DNA of 36,822 bases from Thermoplasmata archaeon (lineage in GTDB: Archaea > Thermoplasmatota > E2 > DHVEG-1), in the NCBI GenBank assembly GCA_014894395.1, contig JADBLO010000096.1, forward strand, positions 1-36,822, given 5' to 3'. Both the position numbers and the translations under genes were made by a program. The notes below the pieces were generated by a model. That model saw nothing but the letters and a program-made list of their open reading frames with translations, was not told the origin of the DNA and did no database searches. Positions 6,147 to 13,518 of the stretch are shown piece after piece (position 1 is the first letter of the stretch; every line of letters begins with the position of its first letter).

Positions 6147-7961
6147 CTAGTAGCCTCCTAATTCTAAGCTCGGGTCTCCAATAAGGATGAATTCTTCGAC
6201 AGTAAAGCGATCAAACGGGATATTGGTAATGTAATCATTCTGTGCTTTTGTCAACATCTGTGATACTTTCTCACTCGTTGAATACGCTTGCCAAAAGTGG
6301 ATTGCCAGATATCCGCAGCCGGAATCTAATCCCCCAAAGGCGGTCCGGGTAGCACCAATCGTTGCGATAGCACCACCGTTACTCTTTTTAACCATACACC
6401 ATGCAAAGGTGGGAAAAAGTCGAGACGCAATGGTACTAAATTTATTGACAAACAACTGTAAATCTACGCTAGCATAGCCGATAAGTTCAGAAATATTGAA
6501 ATCAAGTTTTGCTGTGAGACACGCGTCAAAGAAGATAATGGGAAGCTTATATCCATTTATAGCGCCTAAAAGATGGTTCGTGTGATAGGCGACCCAGGTA
6601 TTATCATCACTATTTGGAGGATGGGTCGCAACTCCTATCTCGAAGCCATGGCCAGAATAATCAATAAATCCAGCACCTCTGTTTATTGCCTGATTGAGAG
6701 ACCGTGCGCTAAATGTGCCATCGGACGTCCATAACTGTATAGGTGTAAAATCTGACATGATCTGTTCTGTAATCTGATTTTGCTCTTCACCTTCATATCC
6801 ATCCCAACCTGGGAATGTATCGCCTCCGACGAGTATGATGTTCTTGAACCAGCTTTTCCCAGCGGTTTCTGTTTCATAGTGGATTATCTTATTAACAACT
6901 GTTTTCACCTCTGCGTTCTTCTCACAGGGTAAACGGCCTACGTTGACATCTGGGTAAAAGTCAATAGTATCATTATTGCCAGGGAAACCCTCATAGATTT
7001 CTCCATATAAACCATTCCCATTTGAATCCCAGCTACAAAAGTCACCGTTGGCATCGTAGATATCTGCATAGTAGAGATCGGTTATGAGGGTTTCATTCCG
7101 GATCTGTTCATGGTGTCTTTCATAAAACCATGTGGTTCGAATGGGCACCTTATTAATGCCTCCAACGAGGAGAACGTAGTCAATTCCCCAGGTTTCCATC
7201 ACATCTTTTATAAAATATTTTATTTTCTCAGCGTTATCCCAACCGCTATATTCAGAATAAATCTCTTCAGTCGTCTTCAAGGTGGTATTCACACCTATAC
7301 TGATCTTGTGGTCAATCAGAGGTTGGAGTGCGTTTGAAAATCCAGATGGGGCGATGATGACGAGATCATATTGATCAGAAAACACAGTTGGAGTCGCAGG
7401 TTCCTCGTAGGTTACTTGGATCTCAGCATTTTCACTATAGTAAAGAATGTTCTTTGCAGGAGAATATCGAACGGGATAACATTGCACGGCAAGGTAAATG
7501 ACGTGTTCTTTGCCATCTAAACCTGCTCCGGTGGTATAACGATAACTTGTAGCGGGATACACCGCTGCACTTTGATATACTGTGGGGTCTTTTGTCGGTT
7601 CGTTCGCCATCTTTACGTCTACTGGAGAAGGCTCACTTGCAGGAATAACTTCTTTCGATAATGTGAGTTGATTTGTATCAGAAAAACTCACATCAACACT
7701 ACTAATTTTTGTTCCAAATGGAAAGGTAAACACTTTTGTTACAACAGGGAGCATAGGTTTTCCAGGATCTAAGAGAGACGATGCTGCTTCCTTGAGACTT
7801 ACTGTAACATATTGCCCCTTATCTTTTAGAACAGGTTCCGAAATAGCAATCGATTCTGTCTTGATTTTCAAATCATTGGTTTGGTGAGTGGTTATGGCAA
7901 CAGCCCCCAGACCACTGAGGACTAAAATTCCTACTATACACAATGGCATCAATTTCTTCAT
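6147..7961 (-). CDS. Secreted gingipain-like cysteine peptidase (C25 family), with pro-region
   Basis: From the ATG at 7961 the protein has 604 residues: a signal peptide (LMPLCIVGILVLSGLGAVA), a pro-region resembling the C25 propeptide (to about residue 195, ending with a YYSENAEIQVTYEEP strand pair), and the C25 catalytic domain (FSDQYDLVIIAPSGF onward). The catalytic histidine is in DYSGHGFE and the catalytic cysteine in FFDACLTAKLD. The C-terminus (LIGDPSLELGGY) matches the other C25 gene. No C-terminal anchor or sorting domain is seen, so it may be released. I prefer 7961 to 7976 because GGAG lies about eight bases upstream. Extracellular protein degradation by this family fits a sediment archaeon that feeds on detrital protein. 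Single-gene cassette between S repeats at 5863 and 8185. Confidence 0.9.
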   Translation of the reverse strand: MKKLMPLCIVGILVLSGLGAVAITTHQTNDLKIKTESIAISEPVLKDKGQYVTVSLKEAASSLLDPGKPMLPVVTKVFTFPFGTKISSVDVSFSDTNQLTLSKEVIPASEPSPVDVKMANEPTKDPTVYQSAAVYPATSYRYTTGAGLDGKEHVIYLAVQCYPVRYSPAKNILYYSENAEIQVTYEEPATPTVFSDQYDLVIIAPSGFSNALQPLIDHKISIGVNTTLKTTEEIYSEYSGWDNAEKIKYFIKDVMETWGIDYVLLVGGINKVPIRTTWFYERHHEQIRNETLITDLYYADIYDANGDFCSWDSNGNGLYGEIYEGFPGNNDTIDFYPDVNVGRLPCEKNAEVKTVVNKIIHYETETAGKSWFKNIILVGGDTFPGWDGYEGEEQNQITEQIMSDFTPIQLWTSDGTFSARSLNQAINRGAGFIDYSGHGFEIGVATHPPNSDDNTWVAYHTNHLLGAINGYKLPIIFFDACLTAKLDFNISELIGYASVDLQLFVNKFSTIASRLFPTFAWCMVKKSNGGAIATIGATRTAFGGLDSGCGYLAIHFWQAYSTSEKVSQMLTKAQNDYITNIPFDRFTVEEFILIGDPSLELGGY

Positions 7962-8006
7962 AAATTCGATCTCCATTTTTATTTAATTTTCATATAGTAA
8001 CCTTTG

Positions 8007-8016
8007 GTATATATAG
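8007..8016 (-). promoter_or_regulatory. TATA box of the second C25 peptidase
   Basis: On the minus strand CTATATATACC forms a good archaeal TATA element about 47-55 bp upstream of the chosen start, giving a predicted leader of roughly 20-25 nt. It agrees with the chosen start at 7961. Confidence 0.5.
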
Positions 8017-8055
8017 CTTTTCACAATTTTGGTTTTATCTCGAACAGGCTTTAAA

Positions 8056-8072
8056 GATTTGGTAACCAAATC
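8056..8072. promoter_or_regulatory. Palindrome upstream of the second C25 peptidase
   Basis: GATTTGGT-A-ACCAAATC is a perfect 8-bp inverted repeat with a one-base centre, about 40 bp upstream of the TATA box. The preceding TTAAAGATTTG is shared with the inverted repeat upstream of the other peptidase gene. It is a candidate regulator or activator site. From 7977 to 8184 no gene is supported. Confidence 0.4.
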
Positions 8073-8184
8073 CCCTCAGCGAGTACTATCGCCAATGGTT
8101 AAAAGCCCTTCACCCCATGAGCATTTTAGTATTAGCAGGTATCCCCGACGGAAGCATCTAAAATCAATAGATAGTATTACTGTT

Positions 8185-8244
8185 CAACAGATATGAAATC
8201 ATCAAATGTGTTAACAAATATGAGTCCGAATCTCCCTCCCCGCG
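8185..8244 (+). repeat. S-family repeat, copy 4
   Basis: A full 60-bp unit (CAACAGATATGAAATCATCA, GTGTTAACAAATATGAG, CGAATCTCCCTCCCCGCG). Similarity to copies 1 and 5 continues upstream through CCGACGG and ATCTAAAATCAA (from about 8145), so the whole element may be about 100 bp. It ends 28 bp before the 3' end of the radical SAM gene. Confidence 0.76.
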
Positions 8245-8272
8245 TAAATATCTAACATTTTTTGATTAAAAA

Positions 8273-9277
8273 TTATTTTTTATAATCAGGTGACTTTATC
8301 GAATATCGCTCAAGTTCATAGCTTTGTTCAGGCCGTTGATATATACCGAGGGCTCGCTGAATAAACTGACCACAATTACTCCCGATTTGATTCTCCTCAA
8401 GTGCCCCGATACTTAAAATAACTTCATATCCTCTCTTTCTGAACAACGTAATAAGATCATCGGATGTAGTGCAGTCGTATGGATCAACTGCTGAGATCAG
8501 AGATGCTTCTTGTGATCGGAAGGTCGGATTCACTGGGGTAAGTTTAATGAGAAATCTATCTGGGTCGAAATAGTTACGAAGGTAATCAACATCAATAGGA
8601 TACCCAACCATCGGTGCGAAATTGAGGGTGACTTTTCGATCACCCTGTTGCGGTAGAGAGAAACGTTCGCCATATGCAGCTATCTCATCGAAAGACCATT
8701 TGTTTACAGGGATTAACTCATCTCGTTTCTGTTCATCGGTTGTATGGATAGAGAATTGTAGTTGAAATCTGCCCCGAGGGTAACATCTGTTTTTTATCCT
8801 CAGAAGTTCGTCAAAAAACGTTCGTGCAGCTGCAGTACGAGGTGCGACAGATGAAACCGAGATATGCAATCCTGGTGTATCATAACGACTCGCCAGTTCC
8901 TCCAATGCCTCAAGTACAGCGGGATTTAACGAGGGTTCACCCATCCGTGCGAATTGGATTTTGAATTTTGAGGTTACTGGTTTCCCTTCTGGAAATCTCC
9001 GACGTACCATATAATCAATTTGAGCAAGGAGTTCCTCAGCAGTGAGACAACCAGAAAAATCACCACCGGCGTCACACATTTTACATTGAATCGGGCATCC
9101 AAACATGGATGATACAATCAGCACCCATTTCTTTTCTCGGGAAAGCGGGGGTTGAATCGATTCAACAAACTCGACAAGATATCTATGGTGGTTCTTTCCT
9201 GGTGGCTTATTTTCTCGCATTTGTGCAACATACACTTTTGCAAGATCATCTCGCCCGTACTCAGCAAGGATGTTCAT
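8273..9277 (-). CDS. RlmN/Cfr-like radical SAM protein lacking the second catalytic cysteine
   Basis: The 334-residue protein binds a [4Fe-4S] cluster through C61-x3-C65-x2-C68 (FGCPIQCKMC). RlmN/Cfr hallmarks follow: RMGEPSLNPAV (about 111-121, compare the family GEP motif), a QFSIHTTDE strand (about 174-182), and GSNCGQF near the C-terminus. There C302 would be the methyl-carrying cysteine. Known RlmN and Cfr have another cysteine just before the cluster loop (CVSSQ). Here the aligned position reads IVSSM, so isoleucine (I54) replaces it. The N-terminal RNA-binding domain is also short. Canonical rRNA A2503 methylation is therefore doubtful, and the substrate is unknown. The start codon overlaps the flavoprotein stop (ATGA), so the two are coupled. 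Confidence 0.82.
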   Translation of the reverse strand: MNILAEYGRDDLAKVYVAQMRENKPPGKNHHRYLVEFVESIQPPLSREKKWVLIVSSMFGCPIQCKMCDAGGDFSGCLTAEELLAQIDYMVRRRFPEGKPVTSKFKIQFARMGEPSLNPAVLEALEELASRYDTPGLHISVSSVAPRTAAARTFFDELLRIKNRCYPRGRFQLQFSIHTTDEQKRDELIPVNKWSFDEIAAYGERFSLPQQGDRKVTLNFAPMVGYPIDVDYLRNYFDPDRFLIKLTPVNPTFRSQEASLISAVDPYDCTTSDDLITLFRKRGYEVILSIGALEENQIGSNCGQFIQRALGIYQRPEQSYELERYSIKSPDYKK

Positions 9278-10191
9278 GGTTTCACCGGTCTTGTCCTCAT
9301 ATAGTGCTCCACTATCATTGCCGCATGGATACCATCACCAACAGCAATTCCAGTCTGGCGATATGGTCCACGGATAACATCTCCAGCAAAATACAATCCC
9401 GGAAGAGGTGGCTGAGAGCCATCTGAGGTGTTATCGATGCATTTTTTAAGCGTTGGGGAGAGAAACGACGTGTTTGAGTCTCTTCCGCATGCTACAAGAA
9501 TGAAATCAGCGGGTAGCTCTTCAACGTGGTTATTCCGTCGACATCTAAGGAGAATATCCTCGCGATGCTCTACGATTTCCTCAGGGCCGCTCATGGTGTG
9601 AATAGTAGCCCCATTGTTTCTTACTCGTTCTTGAAGAAGCGGTAAACACGTCGGTTCTGATCTGGATATGATAGTCACCTCGTGCCCCCAATTCAACAAG
9701 GTCAATGTGTAATCAAATGCTATGTCTCCTCCGCCAATAACAAGGATTCTTTTTTTTACTCCATTTCCTCGTAGAGGTATTGATCGAGGATCATAAAAGA
9801 GCCGTGTACCTTCGATTGAAGCGGAAACCTTGATTCCTAACTTTCTTGGGGTGGTCCCAGAAGCAATGATAATCGCAGATGAAACTAAGCGCCCTTGATC
9901 AGTTTCAATGAGGAATGTATCATCATGGTGATGAACATGTTTTACTCCTGACTTTGTGATTGATACCCCCGCCGCATGAAGTTGCTCAACAAACAGTTCC
10001 ACCAGTTCTATTCCGGTAATGCCGCCAGGGAAACCAGGATAATTCTCGACAAGATAGGCGTGTCTGAGAAGACCCCCAGGCTCATTTTTTTCCAATAGAA
10101 TTGGATGCAACTCTGCTCTTTTAAGATAGATCGCTGCAGCTATCCCTGCAGGACCAGCACCAACGATCGCTACCTCATTTACTTGATCCAT
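9274..10191 (-). CDS. Thioredoxin reductase-like FAD/NAD(P)H oxidoreductase without the CxxC disulfide
   Basis: A 305-residue two-dinucleotide-fold flavoprotein. The FAD fold starts VAIVGAGPAGIAAA (about 7-20), ENYPGFPGGI (50-58) is a thioredoxin-reductase hallmark, the NAD(P)H fold has LVIGGGDIAFD (150-160), and the second FAD motif is GLYFAGDVIRGPYRQTGIAVGDG (about 265-287). Where thioredoxin reductases carry the redox CATC pair after the first half of the NADPH domain, this protein has GTRLFYDPRSIP with no cysteine. It therefore cannot reduce thioredoxin in the usual way and more likely passes electrons directly to a partner, such as a ferredoxin or the radical SAM enzyme encoded next. It overlaps the upstream gene by 13 bp and the downstream gene by 4 bp. 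Confidence 0.85.
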   Translation of the reverse strand: MDQVNEVAIVGAGPAGIAAAIYLKRAELHPILLEKNEPGGLLRHAYLVENYPGFPGGITGIELVELFVEQLHAAGVSITKSGVKHVHHHDDTFLIETDQGRLVSSAIIIASGTTPRKLGIKVSASIEGTRLFYDPRSIPLRGNGVKKRILVIGGGDIAFDYTLTLLNWGHEVTIISRSEPTCLPLLQERVRNNGATIHTMSGPEEIVEHREDILLRCRRNNHVEELPADFILVACGRDSNTSFLSPTLKKCIDNTSDGSQPPLPGLYFAGDVIRGPYRQTGIAVGDGIHAAMIVEHYMRTRPVKP

Positions 10192-10808
10192 GCGAGGACC
10201 TCATTGGTAGTCACCAAGGTGGCAAAACCATCGGAAAGTGTTCGTAAACTTGCATTATGTAAATCCTGTTTGTCTGATGCGGTAGCGTCAGTTACGAAGA
10301 ACACATCATAATTTCTCATGAATGCGTCTCGTGCTGTGGTTTCACAACAGAGATGGGTCAGAACTCCTGTTATGAGAATATTCGAAACTTTGAGTTTCTT
10401 CAGAATCTGGTCAAGATCTGTTTCAAAGAAAGCACTGTATTGTGTTTTTCGTATCAGAAGTTCATTAGGGCGCGGGTGAAGCGGAGATATAACGTTTGAG
10501 AAGTCATCGTCATCATAAAGAACATCGTTCCACCATCGACCCATTGATCCTGGTGATTCTGTTCGAAGAAGCGCATATCTGGTGAAAATAATAGGAAGGG
10601 ATTGTTGTCGATAGACAGTTATAAGTTGTTGGATATTGGGAATTATCTTTGTTGAACCCTTAAAGTATGCGTGCGAAGACGGATCGCAAAAAAACTGTTG
10701 CATGTCGATAACGAACAATGCAGAGGTCAGTGGTTGAAAAACGGTTTTTCTGTTTCGATTATGATTTACTTTTTTCCTCATTTGTTTTGCATCTGCTTGC
10801 ATTGACAT
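10179..10808 (-). CDS. Isochorismatase-like cysteine hydrolase
   Basis: A 209-residue alpha/beta hydrolase of the isochorismatase/nicotinamidase superfamily. The triad is visible: D35 in FVIDMQ, K121 in LIRKTQYSAFF, and C154 in TGVLTHLCCETTARDAF. About 25 basic residues precede the fold (MRKKVNHNRNRKT). Members hydrolyse isochorismate, nicotinamide, N-carbamoyl or related amide groups; which of these applies cannot be read here. It is the first gene of a tightly overlapping three-gene operon with the flavoprotein and radical SAM genes, bounded by S repeats at 8185 and 11024. The start at 10808 is preceded by GAGG at a rather long spacing; ATG at 10802 is an alternative. Confidence 0.85.
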   Translation of the reverse strand: MSMQADAKQMRKKVNHNRNRKTVFQPLTSALFVIDMQQFFCDPSSHAYFKGSTKIIPNIQQLITVYRQQSLPIIFTRYALLRTESPGSMGRWWNDVLYDDDDFSNVISPLHPRPNELLIRKTQYSAFFETDLDQILKKLKVSNILITGVLTHLCCETTARDAFMRNYDVFFVTDATASDKQDLHNASLRTLSDGFATLVTTNEVLAWIK

Positions 10809-11023
10809 TTCTGTTCAGCCTCTGTCCTTTCTTCGTTTCCTGGTTTGTGAGGCTGGAAACAGAAAAAAACAATGCCTCTCTTTTTTATGATATAGAAATA
10901 CGTTGGGTAATAAAAAAGTTAATGGTCTTTTCTAAATATCACTTTCATAAAATATTGGGACATTTACCAATTCATACTGATTTCCAACGGAGTATCTAAA
11001 ATCAAAAAAATGAAAAAACTGTT

Positions 11024-11083
11024 CAACAGATATGAAATCAACAAATGTGTTAACAAATACAAGTCAAAATCTCCCTCCCCGCG
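11024..11083 (+). repeat. S-family repeat, copy 5 (right end of the repeat array)
   Basis: A 60-bp unit (CAACAGATATGAAATCAACA, GTGTTAACAAATACAAG) ending CTCCCTCCCCGCG, with substitutions in the T-loop part (TCAAAAT instead of TCCGAAT). Upstream similarity to copy 4 (ACTGTTCAACAG, TATCTAAAATCAA, AACGG) reaches back to about 10985. No S or L repeat was found to the right of it. From 10809 to 11023 no gene is supported. Confidence 0.74.
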
Positions 11084-11251
11084 CTAATTTGTGAATAAAA
11101 TGATTATTCTTCTATCATTTCAAGTAAGGCGGAATAGGTTTTTATGCAAGAGAGCTAGTTGAAGAAGAGTCTGTTTTGTGGAATAATCGTTTTGATGATT
11201 GGGATGAATGTTGTACCATCCATATCTGGAAAAAATGTCAGTAATCAAAGA

Positions 11252-11635
11252 TTAAAATCCACATTTCCTCATTATTTCTTTCACGAATATGCTCATGCTT
11301 CTACAATTCCTATATTGAGTTCTTTTTACTTCTGATAATTGATATGCTTGGACGTGTACAAGTTCTACGAGTTTATGGATTGGGGTGTTTATAGCATTGT
11401 TTTCTTCAATTTCACTGTTCTTGCAATAATCGTAGAAAATGGCTATACGTTTCTATCGTACATCACTGAACAAGACAATGCTGTTCGTAAGATAACTGCC
11501 AAAAATTCTAGGACCATAGTAGCAACAGTAATAATAAGTGATAACACAAGTATTTTCTGCGCTATACTAGGGTATTCAAATAAATGATCAGAAATTGTTT
11601 GTGTTCCTTTAAGTTGGACAATGTGCGTGATTTCC
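11252..11635 (-). pseudogene. Possible decayed membrane-protein gene
   Basis: Two overlapping open minus-strand frames lie between the KaiC-like gene and the S repeat. The first begins right after 11636 without an ATG and contains GTQTISDHLFEYPSIAQ followed by a membrane-like segment (ILVLSLIITVATMVLEFLAV). Near residue 70 the coding sense appears to shift frame and continue through IFYDYCKNSEIEE to a stop at 11252. This would fit a frameshifted remnant whose start is lost. I do not recognise a family, and chance open frames in A+T-rich DNA are a real alternative. The rest of 11084-11251 holds nothing recognisable. Confidence 0.25.
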
Positions 11636-12280
11636 TTAGTAATTTAAAAACAATTTATATTTTTCATTCAGGTTTTTCTTTTTTATGACTTCAATTTTTA
11701 GCATCATATCAATCGCTATATCTGGGAGAATTCTTGGTGAACCAAGTTTGGTGTCGTAAAATAACAAAACCGTTTTCTGGCGGATATTAAGCGCGTCGTT
11801 TCTCAGTGTTTGAAGAAAGAGTGACAGATCACGTAACTCCTTGTCTGACGATTGAGAAAAATTCACGAATTGGGAGAGTGAATCTAACACGATGATATCA
11901 GGGTTGCATTTTTCAATGCCGAATTTGAGGATTTCTTCCAGCTGGGCTAAATCTTGTGGTGGTTTATGGTAGAGACAGTTGTCGATATGATCTTCAGTCG
12001 GGAACGCGAATCCTGAAACGCAGTCGATAACATAGATTAGTTTCCTGTCAAAGGGTTTCAGTTCCAGTGCGTGTCGCATATAATCGTGACTTCGTGTTAA
12101 AGAGATGTACAGGACGTTGGTGAAATGATTTGATTGAATTTTCTGGAAAAAATCAATAAATTGGGTAAATTCCATGGAGTCATGGAGTACGAGGACGATT
12201 CCTTGGAGGTTTTCCAGTACCTCATCTACTTCATTTTGTATCGAACGCCAGTAATTGATTTCTACTTCATTTTCCATCAT
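11636..12280 (-). CDS. KaiC/RecA-like protein without a P-loop (paralog B)
   Basis: The 214-residue protein has the core strand pattern of archaeal KaiC-like ATPases: an initial strand (GIVLVLHDSMEF, about 28-39), VLYISLTRSHDY, KLIYVIDCVSGF (about 82-93), the Walker B-like strand DIIVLDSLSQFVNF (about 133-146), and TVLLFYDTKLG. Where KaiC has a GxxxxGKT loop after the first strand, this protein reads LHDSMEFTQF, so ATP binding by a Walker A motif is not expected. It is paralogous to the adjacent upstream gene over its whole length (shared NYW, VDCVSGF, LDSxSQFxNF) and probably acts as a signalling adaptor with the receivers and kinase of the same operon. The spacing is 10 bp. Confidence 0.72.
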   Translation of the reverse strand: MMENEVEINYWRSIQNEVDEVLENLQGIVLVLHDSMEFTQFIDFFQKIQSNHFTNVLYISLTRSHDYMRHALELKPFDRKLIYVIDCVSGFAFPTEDHIDNCLYHKPPQDLAQLEEILKFGIEKCNPDIIVLDSLSQFVNFSQSSDKELRDLSLFLQTLRNDALNIRQKTVLLFYDTKLGSPRILPDIAIDMMLKIEVIKKKNLNEKYKLFLNY

Positions 12281-12290
12281 ATGATTTTCT

Positions 12291-12914
12291 CTAATCTTTC
12301 CACTCGGGTTTTTCTTTTATGACTTCTAATTTCATAATGACATCGGTGAACATTGTCGGGAGTTTTTTCATCGATCCCATTCTGTCATCGTAAACGAGGA
12401 TGATGGCATCACGAGCGATGCCGAGAGTATCTTCCTTCATCGATTGGAGGAATGCACAGAGGTTGTGGAGTTCTTCATCTGTTGGAGTGGTGAAATTAAT
12501 GAATTGTGAGATCGAGTCGACGACAATAATATTAGGGTTTGACCACTGGATGTTTTTCATGATCAGGTTTTTCATTTCCTCTAAGTTTTGGGGCGGTTTT
12601 CTGTACACACAGTAGACCTTATCTTGCTTTTCAAGGATGAAGCCTGAGACGCAATCGACGACGAAGAGTTTCTTTGATGGGAGGGGACATGTCTGGAGGG
12701 TTTGTTCAATATGATTATAACTGTTGATCAAGGAGATGTAGAGGACTGTTGTTTCTTGGTTTCTGCGTATATTTTTTAAGAAGTCAACGAGGTCTGAGAA
12801 CTCTATAGAGTTATGGGTGAGTAAGACCAGGCCGTGGAGATTCTCAAAGGTTTTATTGAGTTCTTTTCGTATTTCTTTCCAATAGTTTACCTGAACCACC
12901 TTATGTTCTTCCAT
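12291..12914 (-). CDS. KaiC/RecA-like protein without a P-loop (paralog A)
   Basis: 207 residues, same architecture as the gene downstream: GLVLLTHNSIEFSDL in place of a Walker A loop, TVLYISLINSYNH, KLFVVDCVSGFILE, the Walker B-like NIIVVDSISQFINF, and DAIILVYDDRMGS. The strands of a RecA fold are recognisable but no GKT/GKS is present. GAGAGG lies six bases before the ATG. The gene follows receiver 1 by 34 bp, and the two form a unit with the downstream paralog that can start from the strong promoter at about 13475. A role in relaying or scaffolding two-component signals is inferred from context only. Confidence 0.72.
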   Translation of the reverse strand: MEEHKVVQVNYWKEIRKELNKTFENLHGLVLLTHNSIEFSDLVDFLKNIRRNQETTVLYISLINSYNHIEQTLQTCPLPSKKLFVVDCVSGFILEKQDKVYCVYRKPPQNLEEMKNLIMKNIQWSNPNIIVVDSISQFINFTTPTDEELHNLCAFLQSMKEDTLGIARDAIILVYDDRMGSMKKLPTMFTDVIMKLEVIKEKPEWKD

Positions 12915-12948
12915 TGGTACCTCTCGTCACCAGTCAAACTTATTCGTT

Positions 12949-13323
12949 TTAGAGAGCAGGACTGCGGAGAACATGGTTGTGGATCGTGTTGATGAGGTTG
13001 CCTAGCTCAAATGGTTTGGTGACGTAGTCGACGATTCCCATTTGGACTAGTTTTTGTTTTTCTTCCTCTGAGTATCGTACGACCGTGAGTAGAATTATCT
13101 TTGGTTTGGTTTTTTTTTCTTTGAGTTTTTCCAGGATTTCTCGGGTGGTGAGTCCCGGCATCATGACGTCGAGGGTGACGAGGTCTGGTTGAAAAACATC
13201 TATTTTATTAAGGAGGTCTGAGCCGTTTTCTGCTGTATTGGTTTGGAAGCCTTCTTTGCGTAGCATGAGCTCTATCATTTCTCTGAGGTCTTGTTCGTCA
13301 TCTACAATCATAATTTTAGTCAT
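12949..13323 (-). CDS. Single-domain response regulator (receiver 1)
   Basis: The 124-residue CheY-like receiver has acidic residues D8/D9 (IMIVDDEQ), phospho-acceptor D52 (LVTLDVMMPG), T80 (ILLTVV) and K103 (VTKPFE). There is no output domain, so it must act through protein contacts. I start it at the ATG at 13323, which has GGAGAG seven bases upstream; an in-frame ATG at 13350 would add nine unsupported residues. Codons 40-107 are almost identical in DNA to receiver 2 while the ends differ, a pattern expected from gene conversion. The gene heads an operon with the two P-loop-less KaiC-like genes and has its own promoter. Confidence 0.88.
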   Translation of the reverse strand: MTKIMIVDDEQDLREMIELMLRKEGFQTNTAENGSDLLNKIDVFQPDLVTLDVMMPGLTTREILEKLKEKKTKPKIILLTVVRYSEEEKQKLVQMGIVDYVTKPFELGNLINTIHNHVLRSPAL

Positions 13324-13429
13324 ATCTCTCTCCTTTAAATTATATTTCAAATATGTTTCTACGTAGTCCTTGTTTTTGGGATATTTTTTATAATTCCATA
13401 TCCATCGTCTTGTCCTTTAGATATTATTT

Positions 13430-13485
13430 GTAATGCTTAAGAATTACGTAAGTAATGAATCATTTACTTGTATAAAATACTAACG
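13430..13485 (-). promoter_or_regulatory. Promoter with GTAAT-N8-ATTAC operator for the receiver 1/KaiC-like operon
   Basis: On the minus strand CGTTAGTATTTTATA (plus 13471-13485) is a BRE/TATA element. After exactly 23 nt comes GTAAT-N8-ATTAC (plus 13430-13447), overlapping or just after the predicted start of transcription. The pilus operon promoter (33110-33165) has the same element with one mismatch and the same 23-nt spacing. A weaker palindrome-like stretch (GTAATGAATCATTTAC, 13452-13467) lies between the two. Confidence 0.6.
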
Positions 13486-13518
13486 TAAAAAACACAGATT
13501 TTTTTATAATGAGCTTTT

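Noticed and set aside
9274-10191. A functional thioredoxin reductase
   Set aside because: The CxxC pair is missing from the NAD(P)H domain and no thioredoxin gene is nearby.
200-11083. A CRISPR array
   Set aside because: Repeats are few and separated by whole genes of 0.4-2.5 kb, with no regular spacers and no cas genes.
200-11083. A classical integron with attC sites
   Set aside because: The repeats are tRNA 3'-end-like and not imperfect palindromes of the attC type, and no IntI-like gene is present.
11339-11587. An 82-residue plus-strand frame
   Set aside because: The opposite strand gives a more protein-like reading (possible decayed membrane protein) and the plus frame has no ribosome binding site.
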